Assembly (NCBI GenBank): GCA_944391055.1
Contig: CALXSF010000016.1
Location: forward strand, 1 to 44,621
Source of the DNA: an uncultured Kiritimatiellota bacterium
Lineage (GTDB): Bacteria > Verrucomicrobiota > Kiritimatiellia > RFP12 > DVOR01
Length of the DNA: 44,621 nt
Direction: 5' to 3'
A program made the position numbers and the translations under genes. The notes below the pieces were generated by a model. That model was not told the DNA's origin. It searched no databases and saw only the letters and a list, made by a program, of their open reading frames with translations. Below are positions 15,548 through 24,198 of this stretch, piece after piece; within the stretch, counting starts at the first letter, position 1, and every line of letters starts with the position of its first letter.

Positions 15548-17232
15548 GCCGCGCCCCCGGGCTGGAAGAGGGCGGGGTCGAGCGACAGCCCGCGGGCCGA
15601 GAGGGTGTCGAAGAAGGTGGGCATGGCGCCGGTGGCGCCGAGCTGGCCGAGGATGCGCCCTTCCCCGTCCACGCCCGTCTGGCGGAAGGCGAAGAGATCC
15701 TGCATGACGATCTGCTGGCCCTCCATGCCGGTGATCTCGGAGACGGCGACGATGCGCCGCGAGCCGTCGGCCAGGCGCGCCTCCTGGACGATGACGTTGA
15801 CGGCGCTGGCGATCTGCTCGCGGATGGCGCGGCTGGGCAGCTCCACGCCCGACATGAGCACCATCGTCTCCAGGCGGCTGATGACGTCGCGCGGGCTGTT
15901 GGCGTGGACGGTGGTGAGCGAGCCGTCGTGGCCGGTGTTCATGGCCTGGAGCATGTCGAGCGCCTCGCCGCCGCGGCACTCGCCCACGATGATGCGGTCG
16001 GGGCGCATGCGCAGGGCGTTGCGCACCAGGTCGCGGATGGTGACGGCGCCCTTGCCCTCGATGTTGGGGGGGCGGGCCTCGAGGCGGACCACGTGGGGCT
16101 GGTTGAGGCGCAGCTCCGCGGCGTCCTCGATGGTCAGGATCCGATCCGTGTGCGGGATGAAACCGGAGAGGACGTTGAGGAGCGTGGTCTTGCCCGAGCC
16201 CGTGCCGCCGGCCACCACGATGTTCTTGCGCAGCAGCACGCAGACGCGCAGGAAGCCGGCGATCGCCTCCGTCCACGTCCCGATCCGCACGAAATCCTCC
16301 GCCGTCAGCACGCGCTTGGCGAACTTGCGGATGGTGACGCACGGGCCGATGAGCGAGAGCGGCGGGATGATGGCGTTCACGCGGCTGCCGTCGCGCAGGC
16401 GGGCGTCCACGTAAGGCTGGCTCTCGTCGATGCGCCGGCCGAGGGGGGCGACGATGCGCTCGATGACGGCCATGACGCTGGCCTCGTCCATGAAGGTCTG
16501 GTCGGTCAGCTCCAGGCGCCCCCGCCGCTCGACGTAGACGTTCTGGGGGCCGTTGATCATGATCTCGGTGACGGTCTCGTCGGCCAGGAAGCGCTCCACC
16601 GGCCCCAGGCGCACCGACTCGTCGTACAGCTCCTCCACCAGCGCGTCCGGGTCAAGCCCGCGCGGCAGGGCGCCGCGGGCCGTCACCTCCGCCAGGATGG
16701 CGCGGAGCGTCTCGCGGACGCGCCGCCCCAGCTCCTCCTGCGAGATGGCGCTCGTGGCCAGGCGCTTCAGGTCCAGGCGCTTGACCAGCTCGTCGTGCAG
16801 CTGCCCCTTCACCTGCCGCCGCAGCTCCGCCTGGCGGCGGTCGGGCGGCGGCGGGGGCGGCGGCGCCTCCCGCCGCGGGGCGGGCTCAGGCGCGGGGGCG
16901 CTCGGGGGTTTCGGCGCGGGGGCGGGCCCCGGCGCCGCGGCGCGCGGCTGGACGCGGAAGACCGTCGCGCCCACCGACACGATCGTCTCGGGCAGGAGGC
17001 GCGTGGTCTCGGCGATGAGCTGGGCGTTGACGACCGTGCCGTTCGAGGAGCCCAGATCCTCCACCCAGGCGTCGGTGGGCGTGAGGATGAGCTTGGCGTG
17101 CAGCTCGCTGACGCTGGCGTCGTCCAGGCGCAGCGCGCAGTCGGCCCCGCGCCCGATCAGGTAGGCGCCGCACGGCAGGGGGATCTGCCGCACCGGCTGC
17201 CCGGGGATGGCCAAGGTGACGAGGTAATCCAT
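15544..17232 (-). CDS. tadA: FHA-domain CpaF/TadA secretion ATPase (short Tad locus)
   Basis: A 562-residue fusion. Residues 1-98 are a complete FHA phosphothreonine-binding domain (Gly-Arg 27-28, SELH 42-45, SSNGT 62-66). A Pro/Ala-rich linker runs to about 130. Residues about 140-530 are the CpaF/TadA traffic ATPase with Walker A GGTGSGKTT (342-350), Walker B IIVGE (414-418) and the conserved HDGSLTTVHANSPRD box (435-449). The ATPase powers Flp pilus assembly at the inner membrane. The FHA part suggests recruitment or regulation through a phosphorylated partner. Standard CpaF proteins are shorter and lack FHA. The gene follows cpaB after 18 bases. Confidence 0.92.
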   Translation of the reverse strand: MDYLVTLAIPGQPVRQIPLPCGAYLIGRGADCALRLDDASVSELHAKLILTPTDAWVEDLGSSNGTVVNAQLIAETTRLLPETIVSVGATVFRVQPRAAAPGPAPAPKPPSAPAPEPAPRREAPPPPPPPDRRQAELRRQVKGQLHDELVKRLDLKRLATSAISQEELGRRVRETLRAILAEVTARGALPRGLDPDALVEELYDESVRLGPVERFLADETVTEIMINGPQNVYVERRGRLELTDQTFMDEASVMAVIERIVAPLGRRIDESQPYVDARLRDGSRVNAIIPPLSLIGPCVTIRKFAKRVLTAEDFVRIGTWTEAIAGFLRVCVLLRKNIVVAGGTGSGKTTLLNVLSGFIPHTDRILTIEDAAELRLNQPHVVRLEARPPNIEGKGAVTIRDLVRNALRMRPDRIIVGECRGGEALDMLQAMNTGHDGSLTTVHANSPRDVISRLETMVLMSGVELPSRAIREQIASAVNVIVQEARLADGSRRIVAVSEITGMEGQQIVMQDLFAFRQTGVDGEGRILGQLGATGAMPTFFDTLSARGLSLDPALFQPGGAA

Positions 17233-17250
17233 CGCGCCGCCCTCCGCGCC

Positions 17251-18060
17251 TCACTGCCGCTTGCGCAGGATGTCGCGCTGACGCAGCTCGTTCAGCCCCT
17301 CCAGGGAGGCGCGGATGCGCTCGAAGTTCACCTGCGGCAGTTCCTTCTCGTAGTGCAGATCCTCGGGGTTGCGCAGGGCCAGGGTCAGGCGGCCGCGCAT
17401 CTGCTCGGCGAAGGTCAGCACCTCCGCCTCGTGCGGGGAGACCTCGAGGGTGACGAGCGAGTAGTTGCCCCCGCCCCCGCGGAAGGTCTCGGCCGTCTCC
17501 TGGCCCGTCGCCAGCACCAGCACGTCCTGCAGGATCGTCAGCGTCACCAGCTCCGTGGCGCCCTCCACCGTCTTGCTCGGCAGGGCGAAGGTCCCCAGCA
17601 CGTCCACGTGGTCCGTGGGGCGCACCATGTTGCTCACGCTCGCGGCGCCGCTGACGGAGATGGAGAGCGCGCGCATCTTCGGCCGCAGCATCCCCGCCAG
17701 GCCGCGCGCGTCCGGCGCGCCGCCCTCCACGTCGCTCCACTGCAGGGGCCTGGCCGCCTCCACCCCCAGCGCGAGGGTGCGCCCCACCAGGCGCAGGGCG
17801 ATGTTCGGCGTGGCGCGGATGGTCTGCGCGCTCAGCGCGTTCTCCGGCACCGCGCGCACCCGCAGGTCTTCCATCTCCAGGCGCGTGCCCGCCGGCAGGG
17901 CCTTCGCCGGCACCACCACGTCGACCGTCCGGTAGCGCCGCGCCAGCTGGTCGCGCAGTTCCTCCACCTCGCGCTCCCGCGCGGAGATGTACGACCCTGC
18001 CAGGAAGGCCGCCAAGAGCCCGATGGCCACCGACGCGGCCAGGATGATTTTCTGCTTCAT
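17251..18060 (-). CDS. cpaB: Flp pilus assembly protein CpaB/RcpC (short Tad locus)
   Basis: A 269-residue CpaB-type protein. Residues about 4-24 form a membrane anchor. The SAF/beta-clip domain follows (VVVPAKALPAGTRLEMEDL, about 47-115), then the RcpC-type domain with SNMVRPTDHVDVLGTF and ILQDVLVLATG. CpaB proteins lie in the periplasm and are thought to stabilise the secretin or contact peptidoglycan. This locus has no secretin gene, so its partner may be the secretin of the long Tad operon. The ATG overlaps the stop of the preceding gene (ATGA). Confidence 0.9.
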   Translation of the reverse strand: MKQKIILAASVAIGLLAAFLAGSYISAREREVEELRDQLARRYRTVDVVVPAKALPAGTRLEMEDLRVRAVPENALSAQTIRATPNIALRLVGRTLALGVEAARPLQWSDVEGGAPDARGLAGMLRPKMRALSISVSGAASVSNMVRPTDHVDVLGTFALPSKTVEGATELVTLTILQDVLVLATGQETAETFRGGGGNYSLVTLEVSPHEAEVLTFAEQMRGRLTLALRNPEDLHYEKELPQVNFERIRASLEGLNELRQRDILRKRQ

Positions 18061-18653
18061 CGCGGATTCCTCTGCACCACCAGCGCCGCCTCCGTGCCCC
18101 GCCGCGACTCCGCCGCGTGCGCGATCAGCGTCTCATGCTTCCGTTGCCAGACGTTCCCGCCCAGCGCCTTCCAGCCCTGCGCCTCGGCCGCCGCGGCGAG
18201 CGCCGCGCGGAGCGCCTCGGGCGTCTCGTCCGAGACCCCGCTCACGAAGCGCGCCGTCCCCGCGTCCACCACATATTCCGGGCGCACCCCCCACTGCGGC
18301 AGATCTTCGGGCCAGGCGCAGTCGCCGCGCGCGCCGCGCACGTCCTCGCGGAAGAGGTAGACCACCTTGCCCACCGTCAGCAGCCGCCCCGCCCCCTTGG
18401 CGGCCTTGCGCAGCGGGTCGGCGCTGGAGGTCTCCGGCAGGCGCCAGACGTCGGCCGTCACCGTCCGCCCGTTCACCTCCACCGTCTGCGACAGCACGTG
18501 TTGCGCGCGCAGCAGGCGCAGCGTCTCCTCCGGCGAGCGCCCCCCAAGCACCCCGAAGACGTCCCCGAACGCCTCGAACGCCAAAATCCCCGCCGCCGCC
18601 AGGAAGCCCAGCAGCAGCGCTTTCTTCACGTAACGCTTCCGCAACACATTCAT
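18057..18653 (-). CDS. Uncharacterised membrane-anchored protein preceding cpaB (short Tad locus)
   Basis: A 198-residue protein I cannot assign to a named family. A basic N-terminus is followed by a membrane helix (residues about 12-27); the rest is probably periplasmic. Its C-terminal half (ETPEALRAALAAAAEAQGW, then a short basic beta-rich end) resembles the C-terminus of the 306-residue protein that also immediately precedes cpaB in the long Tad locus. The shared position and ending suggest a common accessory role with CpaB. ATG 18653 lies about where transcription should begin from TATACT at 18665..18660, so the message may be leaderless. Confidence 0.75.
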   Translation of the reverse strand: MNVLRKRYVKKALLLGFLAAAGILAFEAFGDVFGVLGGRSPEETLRLLRAQHVLSQTVEVNGRTVTADVWRLPETSSADPLRKAAKGAGRLLTVGKVVYLFREDVRGARGDCAWPEDLPQWGVRPEYVVDAGTARFVSGVSDETPEALRAALAAAAEAQGWKALGGNVWQRKHETLIAHAAESRRGTEAALVVQRNPR

Positions 18654-18659
18654 GGCGTC

Positions 18660-18668
18660 AGTATAGCA
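18660..18668 (-). promoter_or_regulatory. Extended -10 promoter of the short Tad locus
   Basis: On the minus strand TGC precedes TATACT, whose last base is six bases before the A of the ATG at 18653. Transcription would begin at or within a base or two of the start codon, implying a leaderless mRNA. No ribosome-binding site is visible. The element lies 30 bases from the adhE terminator. Confidence 0.5.
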
Positions 18669-18695
18669 CAAGGGCGCGGCCCTTTCCATTGGGCG

Positions 18696-18727
18696 AAAAA
18701 GCCCCCGGCGGGTGCCGGGGGCTTTTT
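18696..18727. terminator. Bidirectional-type rho-independent terminator after adhE
   Basis: A 9-bp GC stem (18701-18709 with 18714-18722) closes a four-base loop and is flanked by five A on the left and five T on the right, so it can end transcription on either strand. It lies 21 bases past the adhE stop codon and insulates the short Tad locus from adhE read-through. Confidence 0.9.
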
Positions 18728-18747
18728 GGGATCGGACGGAGGGTGGC

Positions 18748-21450
18748 TCAGTCGATCTTGGGGGCGCCGGGGGCCGCTTTGTACTTGGGGCCGTAGTAGG
18801 CCTTGAGGTAGATCTCGCGGATCTCGGCGATCAGCGGGTAGCGGGGGTTGGCCGGGGTGCACTGGTCGTCGAAGGCGTCCTCGGCGAGGGCGTCGAGGTT
18901 GCGGAGGAACTCCTCCTCGGGGACGCCCCAGGCCTGGATGGAGTTGGGGATGTTGACGGCCTTCTTGAGTTCCTCGATGCCCTTGATGAGGGCCTCGACC
19001 TTCTCGGCGTCGCTCTTGCCGTGGGCGAGGCCGAGGACGTCGGCGACGCGGGCGTAGCGGGAGCGGGCCATGGGATAGGTGTACTGCGGGAAGATGGCCT
19101 GCTTGGCGGGGTTCTCGACGGCGTTGTAGCGCACCACGTCGCAGATGAGCAGCGCGTTGGCGATGCCGTGCGGGATGTTGTACTTGGCGCCGAGCTTGTG
19201 GGCCATGGAGTGGCAGAGGCCGAGGAAGGCGTTGGCGAAGGCCATGCCGGCGATGTTGCTGGCATAGTGCATCTTGGCGCGGGCCTTGCGGTTGGCGGCG
19301 CCCTCGTCGTAGCTGAGCTTCAGGTACTTGAAGACGAGGCGGGCGGCCTCGAGGCTGAGGGCGTTGGACCACTCGGTGGAGAGGACCGAGACCATGGCCT
19401 CGAGGGCGTGGACGAGCGCGTCGATGCCGGAGGCGGCGGTGAGGCCGCGGGGCATGGAGAGGACGAGCTCGGGGTCGGCGATCGCCATGTCGGGCGTCAG
19501 CGCGTAGTCCGCGATGGGATACTTCTTGTGGGTGCGGCTGTCGGTGACGACGGCGAAGGGCGTGACCTCCGAGCCGGTGCCGGAGGTGGTGGGGATGGCC
19601 ACCATCATGGCCTTGGCGCCGAGCTTCGGGAAGGTGTAGATGCGCTTCTCGATGTCCATGAAGCGCATGGCCATGTCCTCGAACTTGGCGTCGGGGTTCT
19701 CGTAGCGCAGCCACATCATCTTGGCCGCGTCCATGGGCGAGCCGCCGCCGAGGGCCACGATCAGGTCGGGCTTGAAGGAGTTCATGCGCGCCAGGCCCAG
19801 CTCGATGGTGTCGGTGTCCGGGTCGGGCTTGACCTCGTGGAAGATCTCGGTCTCGATGCCCATCTCCTCGAAGACCTTGGTGACCTTGTCGGTGTAGCCC
19901 AGGTCGAAGAGCGGCTTGTCGGTGACGAGGAAGGCGCGCTTGCGGTCGTTGAGCTCCTTGAGGGCGAAGGGCAGGCAGCCGAACTTGAAGTAGACCTTCG
20001 GCGGGACCTTGAACCAGAGCATGTTCTCGCGGCGGGCGGCGATGGTCTTGATGTTCATGAGGTGCTTGACTCCGATGTTCTCCGAGACGGCGTTGCCGCC
20101 CCAGCTGCCGCAGCCGAGCGTCAGGGAGGGCGCCAGCTTGAAGTTGTAGAGGTCGCCGATGGCGCCCTGCGAGGCGGGGATGTTCACCAGCACGCGGCCG
20201 GTCTCCACGAGCGAGCCGTAGGTCTTGATGCGGTCGTCGTTGCGCGGGTCGGTGTAGAGCACCGAGGTGTGGCCCAGGCCGCCGGCCTCGATGAGCTTCT
20301 TGGCCATCATCGCGCCCTCCTCGAAGTTCTTGCACTTGTAGAGCGCCAGGACGGGGGAGAGCTTCTCGTGGGCGAAGGGCTCCTCGGGGCCCATCGTGAT
20401 CGCCTTGGTCTCGCCGATGAGCACCTTGGCCTCCTTGGGCACCTTGATGCCGGCCATCTCGGCGATCTTCCACGCGCTCTGGCCGACGATCTTGGCGTTG
20501 AGCTTGCCGTCGACGAAGATGGTGGCGGCGACCTTGGCGCGCTCGGCGGCGTTGAGGATGTAGGCGCCGCGCTCGAGGAACTCCCGCTTCACCTCGTCAT
20601 AGATGCTCTCGACGACGATGACCGACTGCTCGGAGGCGCAGATCATGCCGTTGTCGAAGGTCTTGGACATGAGGATGGAGGAGACGGCCATCTTGATGTG
20701 CGCTGTCTCGTCGATGAGCGCCGGGGTGTTGCCCGCGCCCACGCCGATGGCCGGCCGGCCGGAGGAATAGGCGGCCTTCACCATGCCCGGGCCGCCCGTG
20801 GCCAGGATGAGGTTGGTGTACTTGTGGTGCATCAGCGCCGCGGAGACGGCCATGGTCGGGTGCTTGATGCAGCCGACGATCCCCTCCGGCGCGCCGGCGC
20901 GCACGGCCGCGCGCTCGATGATCATCGCCGCGGCGTAGGTGGAGTTCTTGGCGCGCGGGTGCGGGCTGAAGACGATGCCGTTGCGGGTCTTGAGGGCGAT
21001 CAGCGCCTTGAAGATGGCCGTGGAGGTCGGGTTCGTCGTCGGCACGATGCCGGCGATGATGCCCAGCGGCTCGGCCACGCGGCTGATGCCGTAGGTCTCG
21101 TCATGCTCCAGCTCGCCGCAGGTCTTCACGTCCTTGTAACTGTTGTAGATGTACTCGGAGGCGAAGTGGTTCTTCGTCACCTTGTCCTCCACCACGCCCA
21201 TCCCCGTCTCCTCGACGGCCATCTTGGCCAGCTCGATGCGGTGGGCGCACGCCGAGAGCGCGCACTCGCGGAAGACCTTGTCCACCTGCTCCTGCGTGAA
21301 GGTCGCGTAGATCGCCTGCGCCTTCTTCACGCGCTCCATCAGCTCGTCCAGCTCCCTGAGGCCCTCCTCGTCGGTGGGCGTCGGCGCGGCCGGCTGCACG
21401 GGGGCGGGCACCTTCGCGGCGGGCTTCGCCGCGGCTCTCTTCGTTGCCAT
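18748..21450 (-). CDS. adhE: Bifunctional aldehyde-alcohol dehydrogenase AdhE
   Basis: A 900-residue AdhE, which reduces acetyl-CoA to acetaldehyde and then ethanol with NADH during fermentation and normally forms spirosomes. The aldehyde dehydrogenase half has catalytic Cys271 (GMICASEQ). The iron alcohol dehydrogenase half has GGGSP at 568-572 and iron ligands Asp677, His681, His747 and His761, with exactly the spacing of the E. coli enzyme (653/657/723/737). The first 26 or so residues are an Ala/Pro/Lys-rich extension absent from E. coli AdhE. AAAGGAG precedes the ATG. It is monocistronic between its own promoter and terminator. Confidence 0.96.
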   Translation of the reverse strand: MATKRAAAKPAAKVPAPVQPAAPTPTDEEGLRELDELMERVKKAQAIYATFTQEQVDKVFRECALSACAHRIELAKMAVEETGMGVVEDKVTKNHFASEYIYNSYKDVKTCGELEHDETYGISRVAEPLGIIAGIVPTTNPTSTAIFKALIALKTRNGIVFSPHPRAKNSTYAAAMIIERAAVRAGAPEGIVGCIKHPTMAVSAALMHHKYTNLILATGGPGMVKAAYSSGRPAIGVGAGNTPALIDETAHIKMAVSSILMSKTFDNGMICASEQSVIVVESIYDEVKREFLERGAYILNAAERAKVAATIFVDGKLNAKIVGQSAWKIAEMAGIKVPKEAKVLIGETKAITMGPEEPFAHEKLSPVLALYKCKNFEEGAMMAKKLIEAGGLGHTSVLYTDPRNDDRIKTYGSLVETGRVLVNIPASQGAIGDLYNFKLAPSLTLGCGSWGGNAVSENIGVKHLMNIKTIAARRENMLWFKVPPKVYFKFGCLPFALKELNDRKRAFLVTDKPLFDLGYTDKVTKVFEEMGIETEIFHEVKPDPDTDTIELGLARMNSFKPDLIVALGGGSPMDAAKMMWLRYENPDAKFEDMAMRFMDIEKRIYTFPKLGAKAMMVAIPTTSGTGSEVTPFAVVTDSRTHKKYPIADYALTPDMAIADPELVLSMPRGLTAASGIDALVHALEAMVSVLSTEWSNALSLEAARLVFKYLKLSYDEGAANRKARAKMHYASNIAGMAFANAFLGLCHSMAHKLGAKYNIPHGIANALLICDVVRYNAVENPAKQAIFPQYTYPMARSRYARVADVLGLAHGKSDAEKVEALIKGIEELKKAVNIPNSIQAWGVPEEEFLRNLDALAEDAFDDQCTPANPRYPLIAEIREIYLKAYYGPKYKAAPGAPKID

Positions 21451-21493
21451 AGAATTCTCCTTTTACGGGTTTGGTTCGGCAAATCGGTATCAA

Positions 21494-21522
21494 AGTATCG
21501 ATTATTTCCCCCGAAAAGTCAA
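21494..21522 (-). promoter_or_regulatory. adhE promoter (-35/-10)
   Basis: On the minus strand TTGACT (21522..21517) and GATACT (21499..21494) are separated by 17 bases, followed by a leader of about 37 bases with AAAGGAG before ATG 21450. This is a conventional two-part promoter, unlike the extended -10 elements elsewhere in the window. I see no clear Rex-type palindrome. The gap 21451-21587 also holds a small CGGG/CCCG hairpin but no T-run terminator for the Tad operon. Confidence 0.65.
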
Positions 21523-21587
21523 GCGAAAACGCGCGCGCGCCTCCGGGACCCTCCCCCAATCCGCGGGCCGCCCGCGCGCCCCATCCC

Positions 21588-22445
21588 TCAGCGGGCCTCG
21601 CCGAGGGGGAAATAAAAGGCGCGGAGCCGGGCGAGGGTGCCGTCGGCCTCCAGACGGGCCATGCCGCGCTCGAACTCCTCGAGGACGGCGGCGGCGAAGG
21701 CGGGGTCCTTGGGCGAAAGCGTGAGGTAGAGGGGGACCATCTGGACGGCGCCGGCGTCGCGGAAGTCGTCGCGCAGGACAAGGTTGCTGTTGTCGGCGGC
21801 CCAGCGCGCGGCGGCGAGGGTGAGGACGATGGCGTCGCACTCGCCGGCGAGCGCGCGGGGAAGCCAATCCCCCACCTCGCTGTCGTCGGGGAAAAGGAGC
21901 ACGCTCCCCGGGTCGTCCCGATGCCTGGCCCAATGCTCGGCCACGAGCGGCGCCTCGAGGTACGAGCGGGAATACCCCAGGCGGATGCCCTCGAGGGACT
22001 CCGGCCCGCGGTAGGCCCACCGGCTGGCGCGCGGGGAGACGATGGTGATGGCGTAGTGGGCGATGGGCGTCTTGGACTGCGGGAACCCGGCGAGGTCGGG
22101 GTGCTTGCCGAGGGTGACGAGCGCGCAGTCGGCGGAGTCGGCGACATGGGCGAAGAGCGCGGCGTCGGTGGGGTGCTCGTCGTAGCCCAAGGTGGCGCCC
22201 GGGAAGATGCGGCGGATGACGTCCAGGCAGAACCCGTCGCGCCCGGAGATGGGGTCATGCCCGGCGAAAGGCTGCCACGGCTGGTAATGGACATGGAGGG
22301 CGTTGCCCGCGAGGGCCTCGGCCGGCGCCCCCTGCGCGGCGGGCGCCGCGGGTGCCGCGCGGCGGGCCCTGAGCGAGACGAAGGCCTTGAGGGCGAACAG
22401 GGCGGCGAGAAGGCCGACAAGGAGGATGCAGGCGTTGCGGATCAT
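21588..22445 (-). CDS. Membrane-anchored substrate-binding-protein-like (SBP_bac_3 type) domain protein
   Basis: A 285-residue protein with an N-terminal membrane helix (residues about 5-25), an Ala/Pro linker, and a periplasmic domain resembling family 3 solute-binding proteins. It begins HVHYQPWQPFAGHD, contains CLDVIRRIFPGATLGY, the lobe-switch region PESLEGIRLGYSRS and a final LEEFERGMARLEADGTLARL, the typical helical end. No transporter permease or ATPase is adjacent; it is the last gene of the long Tad operon and overlaps its upstream neighbour by four bases. It may sense a ligand for the pilus system rather than feed a transporter. That role is inference. Confidence 0.7.
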   Translation of the reverse strand: MIRNACILLVGLLAALFALKAFVSLRARRAAPAAPAAQGAPAEALAGNALHVHYQPWQPFAGHDPISGRDGFCLDVIRRIFPGATLGYDEHPTDAALFAHVADSADCALVTLGKHPDLAGFPQSKTPIAHYAITIVSPRASRWAYRGPESLEGIRLGYSRSYLEAPLVAEHWARHRDDPGSVLLFPDDSEVGDWLPRALAGECDAIVLTLAAARWAADNSNLVLRDDFRDAGAVQMVPLYLTLSPKDPAFAAAVLEEFERGMARLEADGTLARLRAFYFPLGEAR

Positions 22446-24184
22446 GGCTGGGGGTTCCCTTCGGTGTCGGCGGCGGCGCGCGCGCGCTCGCGTTGGGCCC
22501 AGGCCCAGAAGGGGCTGTCGGCGGGGCCAAGGGCAAGGATCGCGTCGAGGGCGGCCCGGGCGGCGGGCGCGTCCCCCGCCAGGCGGCTGAGGCGATAGTC
22601 CGTGACAAGGGCGCGGCAACGGCGCTCGTAGGCCGCGCCGATGGCGTCGGCCTCGGCCTCGGCGCGGCGGGCCGCCTCCCGCGCGTCGGGGGTGCCGACG
22701 GCGCGGGCCAGGCGCGCGAGGGCGCGCAGCCGCCCGACGGCGGCGGGCGCGGCGCCGGCGCCCTGGGCGACGCGCGCGGCCAATTCCCGCCCGAGGGCCT
22801 GACGCTCGGCCAGGAGGAGCGCGTCGAGGGCGGGGTCGCCCAAGGCGGCGGTGGCCCCCTCCAGCGCGTAAAGGGCCCCACGGAGGGCGCCCTCCCCCCC
22901 CGCCGCGCCCGGGCCGGCCCCGCGCACGGCGTCGCGCCAGGCGGCGAGGGCGCGCCAATGGGCGCGGGTACGCTCGGTGCGCGCCTTGACGGCGGGGAGC
23001 GCGAGGAAGCGGTTGCCGCGCAGGGCGGCCTCCGGCCCCTCGGGCGAGGAACCGGCCAGAAGGGCGCGGCAGCGGGCGGGATAGTCGCGGCCGAAGAAGG
23101 CGTCGAGGGCGCGGGCGTCGCCGAGGAGCGGGTCGCCGTCGTAGTAATGGAGCGCCTCGGCGTCGGCCTCGGCGAGGACGCCTCCGAGACGCGCCCAGTC
23201 GCCGGCGGCGAGCGCCCGCTTGATGGCGCCGAGGCTTTCGAGGAAGGCCGCCTTGCGGCGGAGGGGGGCGCGGAGCGCCTCGTCCCCCGGGGGGAGGCTT
23301 TGGAGCAGGTCGGCGGCGCGGCTTGCGAGCAGATCCCCGGCCTCGGAGGTCTCGGGGGTGGCCAGGAGGCCGGGGAGGCAGGCGTGGAAGAGCTGGCCGT
23401 AGGCGACGACGGTGTCGGCGGCGAAGCCGTCGCCGGGGGGCGGCTGGAGGTCGGGGAGGGCGACGGCCGCGGGGGCGCGCGCGGCCAGCGCGCCGCGGAG
23501 GCCGCGGGCCTCGCGCGCCAAGCCGCCCAGCGCCAGGAGGAGCAGGAGGCCCAGGCCCGCGGCGGCGCAGAGCCCCAGGCGGAGGCGGCGGTCGGGCCAG
23601 GCCAAGGGGTCGCGGGTCCTGAGCGCGCGCTCGGCGTCATGCGCGCCCAAGGCAAGCCCCTGGAGGTCGCCGAGGGCGAAACGGTCGCCGAGGGCGAAGG
23701 CGAGGCGCCGCGCGGGGCCGCCGGAGGGGTCGTCGGCCACGAGGGTGAGGGCGTCGCCGTCCAGGAAGAGGTCGCAGCGCTTGTCGCCGGGGATGGCGGG
23801 GTTGAGGGCCAGGGCGGAGCGGTCGGGGAGCCAGGCCAGGAGGTTGCGCCCCTCGCCGAGGGGGGCGGCGTGGCAGGCGCGGGCCTTGCCCACGCGCCAG
23901 ATGAGCGTGGCGCGGGCCTCCGCGGCGTCGCGCTCGAGGCGGAAGAGGAAGGGGCCCAGCGCGGCGGGCTCGCCGGGGGCGAGGCGGGTCTCGGCGCCCC
24001 CCTCGGCGGCGGCGAGGATCCAGCCGTCCTCGTCGCGGATGAGCGCGCCGAGGATGGCGGGCCCCTCGGGGAGGGCGAGGTCGGCGGGGCCCGCGCCGAG
24101 GGTGAGGGGGCGGCTGGGGAGGGCGGCCAGATCGAAGGTCGCGAGCAGGGCGCCGTCCGGGCGGTGGAGGTGGAGGAGTTCCAT
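22442..24184 (-). CDS. FHA-like, single-pass membrane protein of unknown function in the long Tad operon
   Basis: A 580-residue protein I do not recognise. The first 190 residues are beta-rich and could hold two degenerate FHA-like domains (LTLGAGPADLALPEG and GDRFALGDLQGLALG resemble FHA strand patterns, but the Arg/Ser/His binding residues are not evident). Residues about 201-221 are a membrane helix (LGLCAAAGLGLLLLLALGGL). The remaining 350 residues are almost wholly helical and Ala/Arg-rich, suggesting a repeat or coiled fold in the periplasm. It lies between the 348-residue protein and the SBP-like gene, overlapping the latter. Extreme GC content makes composition-based inference weak, but the frame is closed on both sides by operon junctions. 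Confidence 0.65.
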   Translation of the reverse strand: MELLHLHRPDGALLATFDLAALPSRPLTLGAGPADLALPEGPAILGALIRDEDGWILAAAEGGAETRLAPGEPAALGPFLFRLERDAAEARATLIWRVGKARACHAAPLGEGRNLLAWLPDRSALALNPAIPGDKRCDLFLDGDALTLVADDPSGGPARRLAFALGDRFALGDLQGLALGAHDAERALRTRDPLAWPDRRLRLGLCAAAGLGLLLLLALGGLAREARGLRGALAARAPAAVALPDLQPPPGDGFAADTVVAYGQLFHACLPGLLATPETSEAGDLLASRAADLLQSLPPGDEALRAPLRRKAAFLESLGAIKRALAAGDWARLGGVLAEADAEALHYYDGDPLLGDARALDAFFGRDYPARCRALLAGSSPEGPEAALRGNRFLALPAVKARTERTRAHWRALAAWRDAVRGAGPGAAGGEGALRGALYALEGATAALGDPALDALLLAERQALGRELAARVAQGAGAAPAAVGRLRALARLARAVGTPDAREAARRAEAEADAIGAAYERRCRALVTDYRLSRLAGDAPAARAALDAILALGPADSPFWAWAQRERARAAADTEGNPQP

Positions 24185-24198
24185 GGCGGGGCGTCTCC

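Noticed and set aside
13874..21615. Long plus-strand open frames opposite the Tad and adhE genes
   Set aside because: Stops are rare on the antisense strand at this GC content. The predicted products lack recognisable domains and conflict with genes that have clear catalytic motifs.
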